A stretch of DNA of 64,000 nt from Pseudopedobacter alpinus (lineage in GTDB: Bacteria > Bacteroidota > Bacteroidia > Sphingobacteriales > Sphingobacteriaceae), in the NCBI RefSeq assembly GCF_042684645.1, contig NZ_JBHULV010000038.1, positions 1-64,000 of the forward strand, read 5' to 3'. The position numbers and the translations under genes were made by a program. The notes beneath the pieces are model-generated. The model did no database searches, was not told the DNA's origin, and worked only from the letters and a program-made list of their open reading frames with translations. This document shows, one piece after another, positions 36,580-46,178 of this stretch (the first letter of the stretch is position 1; each line of letters begins with the position of its first letter).

Positions 36580-37134
36580 ATGAAATCTGAAAAAGAAAAA
36601 ATGCTTGCTGGCGAGATGTATTTAGCAGCAGACGAGGAACTTTTAAAAGAAAGAAGACATGCAAAAAGATTGCTTAGACAAATTAATGTTACAGAATATT
36701 TAGTAACTAAAACTGCTAAAACTATTTTAAAAGAATTAATACCAAATACTGGTAAAAACTTTTACGTAGAGCCGCCTTTCCATTGTGATTATGGTTATAA
36801 TATCAATTGTGGCGATAATGTATATTTTAATGTAAACTGCGTGGTTTTAGATACCATGAAAATAAATATTGGTTCGCATGTTTTATTTGGCCCAGGTGTT
36901 CAAATTTATGCTGCTTCGCACCCATTAGATGCTGAAACTCGTAAAACTTTAGAATTTTCTAAACCTGTAACTATTGGAGATAATTGTTGGATTGGGGGAA
37001 ATTCAATTATTTTACCAGGTGTAAACATTGGAAACAATTGCGTTATTGGTGCCGGAAGTGTGGTTACCAAAGATGTTCCTGATAATAGTATGGCAGTTGG
37101 AAACCCAGCTAAAGTGATAAGAGAACTAAAATAA
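36580..37134 (+). CDS. Maltose/sugar O-acetyltransferase
   Basis: Left-handed beta-helix acetyltransferase using acetyl-CoA. The N-terminal Mac domain (KMLAGEMYLAADEELLKER) is followed by hexapeptide repeats; the catalytic His lies in YAASHPLDAETR, and GGNSIILPGVNIG and GAGSVVTKDVPDNSMAVGNP are typical. At 184 residues it has the family length. Maa/NodL-type substrate is not decidable. Confidence 0.92.
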   Translation: MKSEKEKMLAGEMYLAADEELLKERRHAKRLLRQINVTEYLVTKTAKTILKELIPNTGKNFYVEPPFHCDYGYNINCGDNVYFNVNCVVLDTMKINIGSHVLFGPGVQIYAASHPLDAETRKTLEFSKPVTIGDNCWIGGNSIILPGVNIGNNCVIGAGSVVTKDVPDNSMAVGNPAKVIRELK

Positions 37135-37196
37135 GTTAATATTAAAACATTAATTACCATATTACTAGCTTAATAACTTAAATAAAATTTAAAGTA

Positions 37197-37240
37197 AAAA
37201 AAGACTGCAATTTTAAAATAGAAATTGCAGTCTTTTAGTT
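37197..37240. terminator. Bidirectional terminator between convergent genes
   Basis: AAAAGACTGCAATTT (37199-37213) pairs perfectly with AAATTGCAGTCTTTT (37222-37236), with A and T runs at both ends, between the acetyltransferase and the aldose epimerase genes. Confidence 0.92.
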
Positions 37241-37254
37241 TTAATTAGTTTTAT

Positions 37255-38121
37255 TTAAACAGTTATAGAATAATCTGTTTCAAAAACATGCCCATGTTTT
37301 AACATTTGAATACCTTCTTTTTCTGAAATATCTTTTGCAGGTCCTTCTGTATCAGAACAACCCAACCAAGGTTCAATGCAAATAAAAGGTGCATCTCCCT
37401 TGGTCCAAATACCTAAAAATGTTAAATGCGGATAACTCACTTTCACTTGTTTACTATGCTTAGTACTTTTTAATATAACCTCACGAGATTTAATATTTTT
37501 AAATACCAATGCATCATCTTTAAACAAATCTCTGGTTAAAAAAAGTTTCTGGTTCGGTGTAGCAATTGCTAGAGTTTCTCCACTTAATAAGCCGTTTGTG
37601 GAAGATTTATGTGTTATCAATTTTTCCTCTTTATTAAATTCTAAATAATAATCTTCAAAATTATCATTTTCAGCTAAGGGAATATTAAATGCTGGGTGGG
37701 CACCAACAGAGAAGTAAATCGAGCCTTCATCCATATTAATTACTTTATAAGAAACTCTTAAGGTTCTTCCCTCTAAATGGTAAATGACCTGAAAATCAAA
37801 TTTATATGGGTAAATTTTTAGAGTTTCCTCGTCATATCGTAATTCAAAAATGGCTTGGTGTGGTGCAGACTCAATTCTTCTAAAATTACTGGTGCGAGCG
37901 AAACCATGACGACCTAATGTATATTGTTTTTGATTAACATTTAAAGTATTGTCTTTTAAACCACCAACAACGGGAAATAAATTTGGTGCATGAAAAGGCC
38001 AAACAGCTGGGTTTGCTTGCCACATATATTCTGTGCCATCCAATTTTTCGTTGATAGAATGAATCTGTGCACCAAGACTACTTATAGCAACTTTTAAATG
38101 TTCATTTTCAAGAATTACCAT
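37255..38121 (-). CDS. Aldose 1-epimerase family protein
   Basis: Galactose-mutarotase-like beta-sandwich enzyme. It resembles the short LacX/YeaD-type branch: ILENEHLKVAISSLGAQIHSI at the N-terminus, RHGFAR near 90, GAHPAFNIP for the catalytic His, and CIEPWLGCSD near the end. At 288 residues it is full length. It starts 1 base after the end of the exonuclease gene and is probably co-transcribed with it. Sugar substrate unknown. Confidence 0.88.
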   Translation of the reverse strand: MVILENEHLKVAISSLGAQIHSINEKLDGTEYMWQANPAVWPFHAPNLFPVVGGLKDNTLNVNQKQYTLGRHGFARTSNFRRIESAPHQAIFELRYDEETLKIYPYKFDFQVIYHLEGRTLRVSYKVINMDEGSIYFSVGAHPAFNIPLAENDNFEDYYLEFNKEEKLITHKSSTNGLLSGETLAIATPNQKLFLTRDLFKDDALVFKNIKSREVILKSTKHSKQVKVSYPHLTFLGIWTKGDAPFICIEPWLGCSDTEGPAKDISEKEGIQMLKHGHVFETDYSITV

Positions 38122-38122
38122 C

Positions 38123-39085
38123 TTATATTTTTTTAAATTTATTAGCTAACATTTGCAGCATATCTCCATCAGCAGGTGATGTATCTTCTTCCTTTTTGGT
38201 ATGAGTTTGTTGCTGAGGTTTTGGATTTGCAGCTTTCACAACTTCTTTTGGTTTTTGTGCCTGTTGTTTTACCTCATTTTTTTGCTCTTTAAAAGCTTTC
38301 CAATATTTTTCTAACCTGTTTTTAGTATAGAGGGGAAAATCACCATTCATCATCCAAGCATAATAGCTAGGCTCTTGCTCAAAAACATCAAAAACAGGTT
38401 TACCTTTGTGTTTTCCAAAATTAAAACAGGCTACATCATCATCATTAAAAACCATTCTTCCCGCAAAATCAACAGGTTTATTTAGGTTTGTAAAATTGTG
38501 TAGGCCTTCAACATCATTAACCACTGGCTGGCTAACATTGCCTTTTTTATCTTCAAAGTTTTTACCTTCATATTTTTGTATTTGAGCTAATAAAACTTCG
38601 TAAGTTGCTTTAATATCTGCTTCGGCAGAGTGTGCATTAATAATATCTTTTCCACAATAAAATTTGTACGCTGCTTTTAATGTACGTTGTTCCATTTGGT
38701 GGAAAATATTTTGTACATCAACAAATTTTCTATCGTCAATTTCAAAATTAACTCCAACACGTAAAAATTCTTCCATTAACATCGGGATATCAAACTTATT
38801 TGAATTGTATCCGGCCAAGTCTGCATCGGCTAAAAACTCAACTATATCTTGTGCTACTTCTTTAAATTTTGGAGCATCTTTAATATCCTCATCATAAATA
38901 CCATGAATTAAAGATGTTTCTAAAGGAATTGGAATTGTTGGATTAATTTTAAGGGTTTTAACTTCCTCATCGCCATTAGGCATCGCTTTTAAAATAGAGA
39001 TTTCGACAATTCTATCCGAAGCTACGTTAATACCCGTGGCTTCTAAATCGAAAAATGCTAATGGACGTTTTAAATTGAGTTTCAT
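38123..39085 (-). CDS. DnaQ-like 3'-5' exonuclease
   Basis: DEDDh exonuclease domain in the first 190 residues: AFFDLEATGINVASDRIVE (first D and E), AGYNSNKFDIPML (second D), and NAHSAEADIKATYEV (H and D). The C-terminal half contains a short domain with GKHKGKPVFDVFEQEPSYYAWM, seen in many Bacteroidota DnaQ-like proteins, then a lysine-rich tail. Likely a proofreading or repair exonuclease not tied to a polymerase. Confidence 0.9.
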   Translation of the reverse strand: MKLNLKRPLAFFDLEATGINVASDRIVEISILKAMPNGDEEVKTLKINPTIPIPLETSLIHGIYDEDIKDAPKFKEVAQDIVEFLADADLAGYNSNKFDIPMLMEEFLRVGVNFEIDDRKFVDVQNIFHQMEQRTLKAAYKFYCGKDIINAHSAEADIKATYEVLLAQIQKYEGKNFEDKKGNVSQPVVNDVEGLHNFTNLNKPVDFAGRMVFNDDDVACFNFGKHKGKPVFDVFEQEPSYYAWMMNGDFPLYTKNRLEKYWKAFKEQKNEVKQQAQKPKEVVKAANPKPQQQTHTKKEEDTSPADGDMLQMLANKFKKI

Positions 39086-39122
39086 TTTTATGGGTTAAAT
39101 AAATTGGATTTTGATTTTAAAA

Positions 39123-39245
39123 CTAGCTAAATATGATAATGCCTAATATAATACCAACAATCATTATTACATATAACATAATTTCATTACCTGCAAACTG
39201 TTTATACTTACTCCAAAACGAATATTCGTTTTTGTTTTTAGACAT
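39123..39245 (-). CDS. 40-residue single-helix membrane protein
   Basis: Short frame found by direct reading of the minus strand: MSKNKNEYSFWSKYKQF, then a hydrophobic helix MLYVIMIVGIILGIIIFS ending the protein. A purine-rich stretch (AAAAGAGTAAAATA) precedes the ATG. It lies between the exonuclease and the PorP copy 2 genes on the same strand. The composition (charged N-terminus, one clean helix) is that of a real small membrane protein. No function can be given. Confidence 0.55.
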   Translation of the reverse strand: MSKNKNEYSFWSKYKQFAGNEIMLYVIMIVGIILGIIIFS

Positions 39246-39323
39246 TATTTTACTCTTTTAACTAAAAAAATGAAGGTCGTTATTTTTTATAGAGTATAAA
39301 AGAAGAAGTTTTTATTTTTTTGA

Positions 39324-40337
39324 TTAGAAATTTTTGGGGCAAGTAACTTGGTAACGGTTGTTTAATGTTAAACCAATAACTATTTCATGCGAACCGTTTG
39401 ATACTGTATTTAATGCTGATGTTGTAAAATCATAAGCGTAGCCCACATTTAAAAGCGAACCTAAATTAAAGCCTAACATCCCAGAAAAAGAATCGTTTTT
39501 GCGGTAGGCCCCTCCTATCCAAACTTTATTTCTGAATGCAATTTTTGTATTTAAATCTATTGATAAAGGCGTTGGATTCACATATTTTAACATTACAGAA
39601 GGGATAACTGTAATATCATCATTAAGCCAAAACCTGTAACCAGTGGTGACAAAATAATGAGGTACCGTTTTACCCGCATTAGCGTTAGCATTATAAATAA
39701 AAGATATGGTTTGAGGTAAAATTTGCTGAACAGATGTACCAAAAAAGAATTCTGCAGAATAAAGCCATATTCCTAAATTAACATCAGGTTTAAGTTTGTT
39801 GATTGTACCATTATTTATAATAGCCGCGTCGTTTGGGTCATCTAAGGTTATATCGGCAGTATTTAAACTGGTTCTGTTAATTCCTACACCAACTCCTACC
39901 GATAAATTTATTCTGGGTGCTAAACCCAAATGATAAGCGTAGGTTATATTTGCTGTTGTAGTACTAATTGGCCCTGTTTTATCTATAACCGCCATAATAC
40001 CAATACCATGGTGAGGGTCAGAAGCTTTGTAATCTGTTTTATAGCTTATTCCCAAAGGGTTTTCTCCTACCATACCAGATGAAGTTGCACCACCCCATTC
40101 ATTTGTATTTCCTAAAGGCATGTGAGCTGTAAAATAACTGGTTTCTGGGGCGTTTTGCAAACCAGTCCATTGTTGGCGAGTTGCTGCTTTTACGTCGATA
40201 TAACTTTCAATACCCGTTAAAGCAGGATTTACAATGTAATTATTAAGAATATACTGCGTGTATTGGGGTTTTTGCTGCGCATCTAAACCAATAGTAAACG
40301 TAAAATAAATAGTTAAAAAAACAGCAATTATCTTCAT
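39324..40337 (-). CDS. PorP/SprF-family type IX secretion outer-membrane protein (copy 2)
   Basis: Paralogue of the protein at 22836. A signal peptide to LDAQ is followed by KPQYTQYILNNYIVNPALTG, then strand-rich sequence with the same order of conserved blocks (QQWTGLQNAPETSYFTAH; HHGIGIMAVIDKTGPIS; PHYFVTTGYRFWLNDD). At 337 residues it has normal length. It lies 39 bases downstream of the second giant PKD protein and is presumably its dedicated partner. Confidence 0.92.
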   Translation of the reverse strand: MKIIAVFLTIYFTFTIGLDAQQKPQYTQYILNNYIVNPALTGIESYIDVKAATRQQWTGLQNAPETSYFTAHMPLGNTNEWGGATSSGMVGENPLGISYKTDYKASDPHHGIGIMAVIDKTGPISTTTANITYAYHLGLAPRINLSVGVGVGINRTSLNTADITLDDPNDAAIINNGTINKLKPDVNLGIWLYSAEFFFGTSVQQILPQTISFIYNANANAGKTVPHYFVTTGYRFWLNDDITVIPSVMLKYVNPTPLSIDLNTKIAFRNKVWIGGAYRKNDSFSGMLGFNLGSLLNVGYAYDFTTSALNTVSNGSHEIVIGLTLNNRYQVTCPKNF

Positions 40338-40376
40338 TAAATTATATTCCTTTTTTATCCAATTTAACAGTTCAAT

Positions 40377-43300
40377 TTATTTTACTATTGTTACAGAACC
40401 GCTATATTTTAATTCGCCATCTTTTGCTGTAATTACATAATAATATACGCCCTGTGGTAAAAACTCATTGTTTAATCTACCATCCCAAGGTGTTGTATAA
40501 TCATTTGCCCTGAAAACTTCTTTACCATACCTATTAAAAATTTTAATAGATGCATTTGGATAACTACTTAAATATTTAATGTTCCAAGTATCATTTACAC
40601 CATCCCCATTTGGAGTAAAAGTATTTGGGATTTCAGGGAATTTTAAAACTTGTACAAAAACTTCGTCAATAATGGTACAACCCTCATCACTTTTAAGTGT
40701 TAATGTGTAAGTAATATCTTCTACTGGGGATGCTATAGGGTTTAATACATCGTCTCTATTTAAACCAGTTGACGGTGTCCATTTATAACTCACATTTTTT
40801 CCAACGGCAATTGCATCTAAAAGAATTTCTCCACCTAACAAAATTACTTTGTCTGTTCCGGCATCAAGTTTTGGTGTTTCATAAACTTCAATGTCTTGCG
40901 TTTTTGCAGTTTGACAATTATTTTCTCCTGTAAAAGTATAAGTAATGGGATGTATCCCCACTCCTGCCATTGCCGGAGAAAACAAGCCATCGGCAGCAAT
41001 GCCTTTACCGCTGTAAACTCCGTTACCAAGCATTCCGCTTGTTTCTGATGCTTGTGTAATTTTATAAGGTAAAACCTCGGCACATACATTAGTTAAAGTA
41101 TTGAAAACAACATTTGGTACCGCTTTTAAAGTAATTGATTTAATAACTTCACTTACACAATTATCGCCAGAAGTGGTTCTCATTTTTACATTAATAATTC
41201 TTTCAAGCGGAGTGTTAAAAACAGGGTATTTAAAAATATAGGTTTTTTGAATTTCACTTCTTACAGGTGGATTATTATCTATGAGGTTATAAGCAGCATT
41301 ATTAGGTTGATTATCGTTATCAAAAAACCACTCTACTTTATTTAATTGCCCAAAACTGATGTTGGTATTATCAACAAAAGTAACCTCAGTATCACTACAC
41401 AAGCCATTGCTATTTAATACTGTAAAGTTTGTATTAGCAATGGCACCTTTAACAGTAAATGGCTTTATTATCGTTTCACTACAACCATTGGCAGCGGTAA
41501 CGGTTAAGGTTACTTGATAAGTTCCTGCTGCCCTGTATTGATGAGTTGGATTTTCAATTTTTGATGTTTGATTGCTTCCTTCACCAAAATCCCATAAATA
41601 AGTTAAGCCCAGTTTAGCACCAACAAAGGTTGATAAATTAGTAAATAATGCTTCTCCATTTGGTAAGCAACCATCAGGTAAAGTAAAATCTGCTTTTGGA
41701 ATTGCTTTTAAAATGATTGATTTAGGTTGAGTATTTAAACATTCAATACCAGAATATGCTGTCATGGTAACATTAACAGTTTTTTGCGCCGGACTGTAAA
41801 ATGTTGGATAAGTATGTGTATATATTTTTTTTGCAGCTGAACTTCTTAAATTAGGATTGTTATCTATTTCTTTAACCGCAGGATTTGAGTTGTCATAAAC
41901 CCATTCAATTTTAGTGATTTCTCCAAAATCTACCGTAGAGTTATCTGTAAAATTTACAGTTTGGTTGCTACATAAAGCACTTTCATTCTGAACTATAAAA
42001 TCAGCCTTTGGTGTACTGCCATTAACTGTGAATTTTTTAGTTATTGTTGTTATACAGCCTTTGGCACTTGTTACGGTTAATGTAACATCATAATCTTTAG
42101 CCACTGAGTATTTATGTGTTGGGTTTGGTGAAGCTGAGGTGTTGTTAGCTCCAGAAGCTGGATCACCAAAATTCCAAAAATAAGTTAAAGCAGAGTTATC
42201 ACTTATTGTGGTTTTATTGGTAAACAATGCAGAAGCATCACTTAAACAAATATCTGGGGTTTCAAAATCTACAATTGAAAGAGGGTTAATTGTTATTTGT
42301 TTGATTATGGTGTCTGCACAGCCTAAATCAGTGGTAACAATAAGTTTAATGTTATAAGTTCCAACAGCAACAAAAGTATGTGATGGATTTTCTAACAAAG
42401 AAATATTATCCGTTGAAGTTGGGTCGCCAAAATCCCAATCGTATTTCATAATACCATCTACTGTGGTAGATTGATTGGTGAAATTAATTTGATTATTTAC
42501 GCAGGTTATCGCATTGTTAGAAAAGTTGGCAACCGGTAAAGGAACTATTTCAATATTCTTCACCACCAAATCAGACCAGCAACCTTCGGCAGATTTTACT
42601 GAAAGCTTTATGCTTTTAAGTCCAGATGTATTAAAAGCATATTGAGCATTTTTGTTAGTTGATGGTCGTCCTTCGCCATTAAAATCCCATAAATAATCTG
42701 TAATGGTTTGGGTTGGGATATCAATTGTAGAAAAATTAATTAAATTATTTAAACAAGCTTTGGCTGCTAAATTAAAATCTGCAACAGGCAAAGGGTTTAT
42801 AATAAAATCAAATACAAATTCGTCTCCAGTTCCACACGCATCAGCGGTTGGTTTAGTTGTTCTAATTTTATAACTATAGGTATAATCTTTTGTAAAAGTT
42901 ATGGAGGAAATTAGCGAGTAATTGTAAATTGTTACACCATCTTTAACTTCATTAGGTAAAATTGGTTGCAGAGTAATGTATTTCAAACCACTACCATCAC
43001 CATTGTCAAATTGAATATCTGAGGCTTCATATGGAAGTTTCAAATTTAAACTATACTCAACACCCACACAACCAGTTTGAACACTTGAAGAAGTGTTGCC
43101 CTTTAAAACCGGGTCTATACCAAAAGCAGTTAAATTAGCCCCAGCGGCGTATCCATAAGAGTCGGCATTTCCGAAACCATAGGCGGTAGCATTAAAACCC
43201 TCATCAGATAAAAGGTTATGAGTACCTTCTGTAACAGATAATTGTGCATAAGAATAACTAGGATTATTTGGTACTAATAAAAATTGATTTGCAACATTAA

Positions 43301-44498
43301 CTCCATCTAATTTGAAACTTGCAACACCAGTACTTTTTATCACCACATTTATAAAATGTTTAGTAATAGAAAAACGCGGGGTTGAGTACATTGTAATTTG
43401 AGTTAATGTTTGCTCCAACGGATTTAAGAAAATCATTTCTGGATCGCCAACATCGCCAGCATTATTTGTACATGTTATGCTTCTATTTTGAGTTACAGCA
43501 TATTGAACCAATTGAATAGGTTTATCTGAACTAATTTCATCCACGCTTTGACTTGCAAACTGATAATAAAAACTATTAACAAAACTTGAATTTGGTATTA
43601 TACTCCCATTTAAAGTAACCACAGCAGTAGGGTCGCTTTTAATTACTCTATAAATTACAAAATTTCTATCCTTATGTGGTACAGTAATAAAGCTTTTACC
43701 CCATGTTGAAGTTGGGTAAGCTTGCTGAAATAAATTGTCTGCTGAACCTGGATTTGCACCAGTAAAATTATAATTTAAACAATTAATAGAAATCTTACTG
43801 CTTCCAGAAAAAACAGCTATTTTTTTACAAGTACCATTACTACTAGATATTGATTTTATTCTAGACCCAGTTAAATCTCCACCACTAGAAGTACCACCAA
43901 AATTTGTAAATGTTCCCAAAACATTATAAATCTCTCCCTTCTTTAAAGAAATAATATTTTGGGAGTTTGCTGCCCAACCACCTTGTGTTGCAGCTGTGGG
44001 AGTAATTTCTACTTGAGTATCATCTTCTACAGCAACTACAAAAAACCAAGAAACAGAATTTGTTGAGTTAGATTCTTGTTTGTAATTGATAGAGTAATAA
44101 TCTTTACCTAATGTATTTACAGGCAACACTAAAGTAGCGCCAGAAACAGAATTTTGATAAATATGTGCGTAAACAATTACTGGCTTAAGAGAGGTGACAT
44201 GAATGGCATTTTGTGATCGACCATCATTATTTAAGTGAGCAGAAGTTGGAATATCTACAAATTGAACTTGGTTAGCAGTAATTGTTACTGTTTGGGTAAA
44301 ACCTAAACCTGGAATAGTTACAGTTGCTGTAGTATTAACATCAGAAGTTATATATAGAACCATTTGACCAACACTGACATGCTTTCCATAGCCCAACCAA
44401 AATTCGGTGCCTTTATTTGAAGCGCCTTGCCCAAACGAATTCAAACTAGCTATTAAGCACAGCAATATTACTATGCATTTTACAAAATTTTTAAACAT
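40377..44498 (-). CDS. Giant PKD-domain surface protein with gliding-motility C-terminal domain (copy 2)
   Basis: A 1373-residue T9SS substrate with the same plan as copy 1. A signal peptide (to NSFGQ) is followed by an N-terminal IgGFc-binding-like domain starting NKGTEFWLGYGKHVS. At least four PKD-like modules are marked by YLWDFNGEG, YDWDFGDP, YFWNFGDP and YLWDFGEG. Two cysteine-rich FGEITKIEWVYDN / FGQLNKVEWFFDN modules and a type B C-terminal domain (FPEIPNTFTPNGDGVNDTWN ... FNRYGKEVF ... WDGRL ... GVYYYVI) follow. The extra length against copy 1 comes from additional PKD/cysteine modules. Confidence 0.88.
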   Translation of the reverse strand: MFKNFVKCIVILLCLIASLNSFGQGASNKGTEFWLGYGKHVSVGQMVLYITSDVNTTATVTIPGLGFTQTVTITANQVQFVDIPTSAHLNNDGRSQNAIHVTSLKPVIVYAHIYQNSVSGATLVLPVNTLGKDYYSINYKQESNSTNSVSWFFVVAVEDDTQVEITPTAATQGGWAANSQNIISLKKGEIYNVLGTFTNFGGTSSGGDLTGSRIKSISSSNGTCKKIAVFSGSSKISINCLNYNFTGANPGSADNLFQQAYPTSTWGKSFITVPHKDRNFVIYRVIKSDPTAVVTLNGSIIPNSSFVNSFYYQFASQSVDEISSDKPIQLVQYAVTQNRSITCTNNAGDVGDPEMIFLNPLEQTLTQITMYSTPRFSITKHFINVVIKSTGVASFKLDGVNVANQFLLVPNNPSYSYAQLSVTEGTHNLLSDEGFNATAYGFGNADSYGYAAGANLTAFGIDPVLKGNTSSSVQTGCVGVEYSLNLKLPYEASDIQFDNGDGSGLKYITLQPILPNEVKDGVTIYNYSLISSITFTKDYTYSYKIRTTKPTADACGTGDEFVFDFIINPLPVADFNLAAKACLNNLINFSTIDIPTQTITDYLWDFNGEGRPSTNKNAQYAFNTSGLKSIKLSVKSAEGCWSDLVVKNIEIVPLPVANFSNNAITCVNNQINFTNQSTTVDGIMKYDWDFGDPTSTDNISLLENPSHTFVAVGTYNIKLIVTTDLGCADTIIKQITINPLSIVDFETPDICLSDASALFTNKTTISDNSALTYFWNFGDPASGANNTSASPNPTHKYSVAKDYDVTLTVTSAKGCITTITKKFTVNGSTPKADFIVQNESALCSNQTVNFTDNSTVDFGEITKIEWVYDNSNPAVKEIDNNPNLRSSAAKKIYTHTYPTFYSPAQKTVNVTMTAYSGIECLNTQPKSIILKAIPKADFTLPDGCLPNGEALFTNLSTFVGAKLGLTYLWDFGEGSNQTSKIENPTHQYRAAGTYQVTLTVTAANGCSETIIKPFTVKGAIANTNFTVLNSNGLCSDTEVTFVDNTNISFGQLNKVEWFFDNDNQPNNAAYNLIDNNPPVRSEIQKTYIFKYPVFNTPLERIINVKMRTTSGDNCVSEVIKSITLKAVPNVVFNTLTNVCAEVLPYKITQASETSGMLGNGVYSGKGIAADGLFSPAMAGVGIHPITYTFTGENNCQTAKTQDIEVYETPKLDAGTDKVILLGGEILLDAIAVGKNVSYKWTPSTGLNRDDVLNPIASPVEDITYTLTLKSDEGCTIIDEVFVQVLKFPEIPNTFTPNGDGVNDTWNIKYLSSYPNASIKIFNRYGKEVFRANDYTTPWDGRLNNEFLPQGVYYYVITAKDGELKYSGSVTIVK

Positions 44499-44768
44499 GG
44501 TGTGTTAACAGTCAGTTTTGACTATGAAAAATAGGTTTGGTTTATTTTGTAATTAAACAAATTCCCATAAATTAAAGATAGTATTTAAATTGAAATATCA
44601 AATAATTTAACAACAAAATAACTGATCAAATGGTATTTAAAAAACTCGGTAATTATTTATTCTATACCAAGCATAAACTTATAGTGATGTTTTTATAAAA
44701 TATTGATATTTGTAACTCTGTTTTGGAGAAATTATTAGCGCTCAAAAGCATTCTATAAAATCAAAATA

Positions 44769-45467
44769 ATGATAAATAAAGATATTTACGGTACCGTTTT
44801 AAAAGATTGTTTTAATGGTAAAAAGGATATAGCACTTTTATTGCATAACCATTATGGCGAAGCAGAAGACTATCCCATTGAAATGTTTTTTAGGGATGAA
44901 TGTACCATGCCAGAAGCAGAAACCATTGCACTAAATTTATGCAAAGGCAGAGTTCTAGATTTAGGCGCAGGTACAGGAAATCATACATTAGCTTTACAAA
45001 ATAAGGGTTTTGATGTTACCGCAATTGATGTTTCTGAAGGTGCTTGTGAAATTATGCGAATCAGAGGTGTTAAAAATGTAGTTGGTGCGGATGTTTTTAA
45101 TTACAGAGAAGAAAAATTTGACACTTTACTTTTAATGATGAACGGAATTGGTTTTGTTGGATATATTGATGACTTAAAAATATTTTTAAATTTTGCTAAA
45201 ACCATACTCCATCCTAATGGGCAAATACTTTTTGATTCGTCTGATGTTTCCTACCTATATGAAGATTTAGATAGATCTGCAGACCCTTATTATGGAGAAA
45301 CTGATTACCAATATGAATATAATGGAGAAAAAGGCGAATGGTTTGCTTGGCTTTATATCGATGAGTTTGAAATGAGGAAAGTTGCTTTAGAATGCGGTTG
45401 GGAATTGCAAGTTGTTTATCAAAACCTAAATGATAATTATTTAGGCAGACTAACGCTAAAGTCATAA
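44769..45467 (+). CDS. SAM-dependent methyltransferase
   Basis: Class I Rossmann methyltransferase. The SAM-binding motif I VLDLGAGTGNHTLAL, motif II acidic residue in VTAIDVSEGA and motif IV/post-I LLLMMNGIGFVG are visible. At 232 residues it is a single catalytic domain with an acidic, tyrosine-rich C-terminal half. Substrate unknown. It is the only plus-strand gene in the local block. Confidence 0.85.
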   Translation: MINKDIYGTVLKDCFNGKKDIALLLHNHYGEAEDYPIEMFFRDECTMPEAETIALNLCKGRVLDLGAGTGNHTLALQNKGFDVTAIDVSEGACEIMRIRGVKNVVGADVFNYREEKFDTLLLMMNGIGFVGYIDDLKIFLNFAKTILHPNGQILFDSSDVSYLYEDLDRSADPYYGETDYQYEYNGEKGEWFAWLYIDEFEMRKVALECGWELQVVYQNLNDNYLGRLTLKS

Positions 45468-45471
45468 AAAA

Positions 45472-45496
45472 GGGCAACTGTTTCTTACAGCCGCCC
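45472..45496. terminator. Weak hairpin terminator
   Basis: GGGC-AA-CTGT (45472-45480) pairs with ACAG-CC-GCCC (45487-45496), with a small internal loop, between convergent genes. There is no strong T tract. Confidence 0.5.
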
Positions 45497-45514
45497 AGTA
45501 TAAATTTTATTGAT

Positions 45515-46039
45515 TTAAAACTCTAATTTTCCTTCAACACTGTCATCCATACTTTTCCCAATTACCAAAGAGGTAACCATTTTTGCAAAAGCAATCGTAT
45601 CACCATGTTTATTGTCCCAATAATAAACATTTGTTGGTACTACTTTTAATAAAAGTATTGTTGGGTCTTCTTTACCTTCAGTAAACCAAACTTTTAATAA
45701 AGGATTCCAAAGTTCATCTACTTTTTTTTGGTCCTCTACAAATTCTGTAATTCCGTAAATATTTAAAAATCCAGAATTTTTATTTTCTTGAAAGAAAAGA
45801 TGCGTAAATGGGTCTGCTTCTATTTCTTCTTTTTTGTAAGTGTCTTTACCAGTCATAAACCATAAGTTACCTTCATCATCAACTTGTAAAATGGACATTG
45901 GCCTAACGGACATTGGTATTCCGGTTTTAATGCTGGTACAAAAGAAACAGTTTTCTGCACTGGTTGCAATATCTTTTAATTTATCGATTGCTTCTTTACC
46001 AAATAAATTCTTTTGATTTTCTTTTTTATTAGTTTCCAT
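45515..46039 (-). CDS. Pyridoxamine 5'-phosphate oxidase-like flavin/general stress protein
   Basis: Split-barrel fold of the general stress protein 26 type. ATSAENCFFCTSIKTGIPMSV and LWFMTGKDTYKKEEIEADPFTHLFF are the usual blocks of these FMN-binding proteins. At 174 residues it is full length. True PNPOx activity is unlikely in this subgroup. A single minus-strand gene. Confidence 0.85.
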   Translation of the reverse strand: METNKKENQKNLFGKEAIDKLKDIATSAENCFFCTSIKTGIPMSVRPMSILQVDDEGNLWFMTGKDTYKKEEIEADPFTHLFFQENKNSGFLNIYGITEFVEDQKKVDELWNPLLKVWFTEGKEDPTILLLKVVPTNVYYWDNKHGDTIAFAKMVTSLVIGKSMDDSVEGKLEF

Positions 46040-46115
46040 GATTTTTGTTTTTAACTAAAAAAGCAAAGACCAGACCAAAGCTAAATATGATTTTTTTTAA
46101 ACCTTGTATAATTCA

Positions 46116-46155
46116 GAAAAATAAAACGCCAGCTGATGAAAATCAGTTGGCGTTT
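46116..46155 (-). terminator. Terminator of the S9 peptidase gene
   Basis: AAACGCCAGCTGAT (46124-46137) pairs with ATCAGTTGGCGTTT (46142-46155), one G-T. On the minus strand it is followed by a T-rich run. Confidence 0.85.
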
Positions 46156-46178
46156 GTAAATAGACTATAGTCAATTAT

